Below are positions 60,441 to 64,000 of a stretch of 64,000 bases of DNA, piece after piece. Each line of letters starts with the position of its first letter. Position 1 is the stretch's first letter. The stretch is from NCBI GenBank assembly GCA_921293015.1, contig OV121087.1:8010501-8074500 (forward strand), given 5' to 3'. The translations under genes and the position numbers were made by a program. Source of the stretch: Phorcus lineatus (Eukaryota; Mollusca; Gastropoda; Trochida; Trochidae). The notes beneath the pieces were generated by a model. The model did no database searches, had not been told where the DNA came from, and saw only the letters and a program-made list of their open reading frames with translations.

Positions 60441-63400
60441 ACCCCCTCACGATAAACTGAAAAAAATGCTGGAAATATCAAACACCCTTGTGGAATATTA
60501 GCAGATTGATTGAGAATGTAAGTGTTATACCAAGGCATAAAATATGTTTAGTGAATGACATAGAGATACCATAAAAATAGTGCCAAGTACAGAAGTTCGT
60601 TTATTGTTTTCAATGAGGTCCGGAGTCAGAACACGCATGTTTAACATGAAGCCCATCACTCTGCTGGAGATTCGAATCCAGACAGACAAACAGACAGACA
60701 AGTCCACAGATGGGATCTATTTGTTTACACAGATTTGTTGCTAGTTCGCTCTATTACCCCCCTCATCAACCCAGACCCCTCTTTAACACGCCATGAGGAA
60801 TTCTCATTGGTTTATGTGGTAGCTCTACTGGTTGGAGATGGTCTCGTATATAATTACAGCAATGTCACGTATGTCTGCCAGGTGCTTGCAGGTCAGCGCG
60901 TGACCCTTCCAGTCACGTGATCATTGTTGATTCATCATGTAACTTATATGCAGGAACAGATACATGTGTTGAAATTCTTTTCAGATTAAGGTTGCATTTT
61001 TTATGGCAGATATACTGAACCTGTGAATATCGGTTTCTCAGTTTATCACTTATATCAAAATATTAAAAAAATTACAGATTTTGCCCAGAAATGTTTAATA
61101 ATGATATGTGACGTGTGAAAGAGTGCACCCGATAAAGGAGTAAACACATACTAAGAAACGTCATGTCAGTTCACAATGAAGTAGTTTATCGAAAAACCTT
61201 GCATTTCTTATTATCAAATTTCAAATCTCCTGAGCGGCATTATATGAACATAGATACCGACCCCCTTCCCTGTTATTAGTGCATATGATAAACATACCAG
61301 GTACTGCAGTGATAGTAACCCAGGGAACAGCAGTTAAATCCAACCAATCATCTCATCCCTACCTACATGCTGCTCATACAAAGTATTTCATCCTTGTCGT
61401 TTCTGAACTTTTGGACCATTTTAGTATCACGTCGTGATTGCGATGAACTCCCAGAGCTTTTAAAAATATAACCTGCTTTTCAAATTCGAAAATTCATTGT
61501 CTCCGTTGATCCAAACCTTCATACCATTTTACTAAGTTAAGAAAATTAGAAAGAAATCTTACTCCCAAATATCAATGATACTTTCAGCAGAGATGTAGGT
61601 TTTGATCCTTTAAACTTATCATAACATTTCACTTAAATTCTTGTTTACGACAATCTTAAATGAGATTTAAGTCACTTATGTTATGTGAAGTTTTACAAAA
61701 CGGAAGTTAACATTAACCTTTGAAAGGTTGCTTTGCGAAAAGTGAAATACACACCTGTCAATCATAACAGGAGCCCACGGTCTCTATAAACTGTCAATGA
61801 TATTGAACATGGTTGTTATATAACTTGACAAATGACAACGTCGTGATATGATAACCTCAACCATTCAGATGGAGACAGGAATATGTACTTGATTTGTAAC
61901 TGGGCATACTTCTTCTTGTATCCGGTTGTATTCTGTCAGTGGCGAATGCCGGATATCCTCTCAGAAACATTCTTACACTCAACCGTAACATATTCATTTG
62001 TAGATAAGTTTCGTTTGCATATTTTAGTTTACTTAGAGTTACATCATTTGTGCAATTGACGGAAGAAGACTGTCACATTCTTTATGATATCATAATTGAG
62101 AAGAGAAGAAAAATTAATTTATTACAAAAGTGACATGGAAACAAAATAAAAAATAATCTTTTTTATATCAACCTAATATATTGTATAAACAACTCACGTT
62201 TTCTTATCTCCGTCTTTTGTATAAATTTACAAAATCTATTTAATACCCCAAATGTATAATTTACAATGACACTTGGTTACAACGATATTAGAATCTAACG
62301 CTTATACAGCAGTCAGAAGTTGATAATCCACAAAAGTGTAATATTTCTTCCTAATAATGAAACAGTTAACAAATAAATAGCATTAGATAAGTCAACCTTG
62401 ATATTGAACAACTATTATGCATAAACTATCATACAATCTCAGAAAGAACCCCTTGCACACACCATGTCATAACAATAAACACCAAATGATTAAATACTCT
62501 ACATATCTATAGGTTAACACAGGTGACTTAATATAAAAAAATACAAAAATGAATACTTTAAAAATGTTTGATTTTAGAAAAATCTCTTCAGACTAACGCA
62601 AGTTATCTCAATAATATGATATACATATATGTAGCCAAAGCAGTTACCATTTTCCAATAGCTAGTTATAGAAAAGAGAAAAGAATCAGTTTCATGTCGTT
62701 GAGCGTATAGTACAAGTAAGTAGGATACATGTTAAAGAAAGACAAATGAATACAGATGTTTGATTTTCGGGAAATCTGATCAGACTGACTCTACTGTTCC
62801 ATGTACATGTGTAATATGATATCAGTAGCTAAAGCATTAACCATCTTCCCATAGCTGTTTAAAGAATAGAGGAAGGAATGTCTTTGAGGGTACAGAACCC
62901 ACACATACCCATTGTTACCCTGGTAACAGTTTAGTGTTAACTCCTCTTACAGAAACTCTCTCATATACACCTGTGTACCACCGCCCTGAACAAATACAGT
63001 CAGACTCAATAAGGCTGTATTGTTAATTTGGCAGACATTTGGGGAATGTTTTGTCTAAATGGTAACCGCATTTGTTAAAAAAACGATTTAACATACTTTC
63101 AGTAGAAAAACGAAACTAATTAGAATGGTATTGTAAAGAATTAAACAAATTTGACCTGCGTTGATGGAGCAAGTTTCACGAAATCTTACAGATACACCCA
63201 TAGGAAGAATGGTAACATTGTGAATGATCCTTACACCAATCAATAAATTTCAGTGGTTGCTGTAAATCTGAATGCATGTCTATAAGCAGAAAAGATGCAA
63301 ATGCATATAACAGCAAGTGATCATGTAGTCAAACCAAAGCAAAAATCTATAATGGAAATAAATAGTTAACCAGTTCACTGTTTGAACACTGAAACGATTC

Positions 63401-64000
63401 ATTATTATGATTCATAAGTTAGTTCATTCATGATTATAGTTCAATTAGGTCGAAAACAACTACTTAAATTCTAATTTATCGATTCTTAATTCAATGCTAT
63501 TGACCTATATAGAAACATATCATGAGGAATGCCATTTGTCCTCATGTAGTAAACAAAGATATCTTACCAACTCCCTGGGATTAGTAAAGGACCACTTTTG
63601 TATCAATAATGTACCATGGATAAATCTTTGTTATGCAGGATTGTGGTGTTAATTGCATGCACTATCATGATTAATCTATACAATTTACATGAATTTGATA
63701 CTTTAATTTTAAAACAGATGAACATGAATGCAGAAACCTCTCCATTGACAAAGCTATATTAGAAAATATGTTCGTGTTTCAGTACATATAAGGTACATAT
63801 AACTACAAAATGTATCGTACTATCGTATCAATATCGTACTTGCTTGCAGTTGAGGCTGACAATACGATATCATTAACATCTTTAATTCAGTCCTCAGATA
63901 GGTTCTCATTACCAGCAAAAGGTTCACTGTATATGTATTTATCTAGACCGATGATATGTTCATTAAATAGCGGCATTTCTTTGAATATCAAGTCTAACAG
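60441..64000. other. Gene-poor right end
   Basis: AT-rich sequence with no exon, RNA gene or defined repeat that I can support. Short ORFs (for example 60735-60920) lack family resemblance. Confidence 0.6.

Noticed and set aside
60640-60690. Box B-like GAGATTCGAATCC
   Set aside because: No box A at a proper distance and no paired acceptor stem.
60735-60920. 61-residue ORF in a less AT-rich patch
   Set aside because: Composition is somewhat gene-like, but no domain or splice context supports it.

Overview
The window is animal nuclear DNA: AT-rich, with intron-split genes, GT-AG splice junctions, many small DNA transposons and retroelement debris. The protein sequences and a SINE core resembling those described in molluscs point to a lophotrochozoan, probably a mollusc. 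The phylum is an inference; no species is claimed.

Layout. (1) 1-6300, plus strand: the 3' half of a LARP1 gene, seven exons carrying the whole DM15 cap-binding region and the stop codon. It is followed by a T-rich stretch to about 10.9 kb that looks like a long 3'UTR with several Pumilio-type motifs. (2) 10.9-15.0 kb: gap between the convergent 3' ends of LARP1 and CDKL5, with a foldback element and microsatellites. (3) 15,009-42,720, minus strand: a complete CDKL5 orthologue that I assembled from 18 coding exons. All junction phases agree and give 913 residues. The kinase residues K42, D135, D153 and the 169-171 activation motif fall at the human CDKL5 numbers. A non-coding first exon and promoter lie near 47.4-47.8 kb. 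(4) 47.8-53.5 kb: simple repeats and no recognisable gene. (5) 53,527-55,002, minus strand: a two-exon gene for an aerolysin/ETX-MTX2-like beta-pore-forming protein, with a tRNA-like sequence in its intron. (6) 55-64 kb: gene-poor, with a 5'-truncated LINE fragment (59.7-60.2 kb) abutting a SINE core fragment.

Mobile DNA. Two copies of one 2.4-kb element sit in opposite orientation 28 kb apart, one in a LARP1 intron and one in CDKL5 intron 4. Both have TTAA at each end and short CCCT(C/T)A-type terminal inverted repeats, as in piggyBac elements. Both are filled with about eight degenerate copies of a ~190-bp unit, and neither encodes a transposase. Several short TA-flanked MITE-like elements, one rich in CACGTG E-boxes, lie in CDKL5 introns.

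The most interesting leads are the paired TTAA elements with an internal satellite-like array, the ancestral-type TDY activation motif in a CDKL5, a 39-nt cassette-like CDKL5 exon preceded by five GTAAGT decoy donor motifs, the E-box-rich MITE, and an aerolysin-like protein whose predicted N-terminus looks like a myristoylation/palmitoylation signal.
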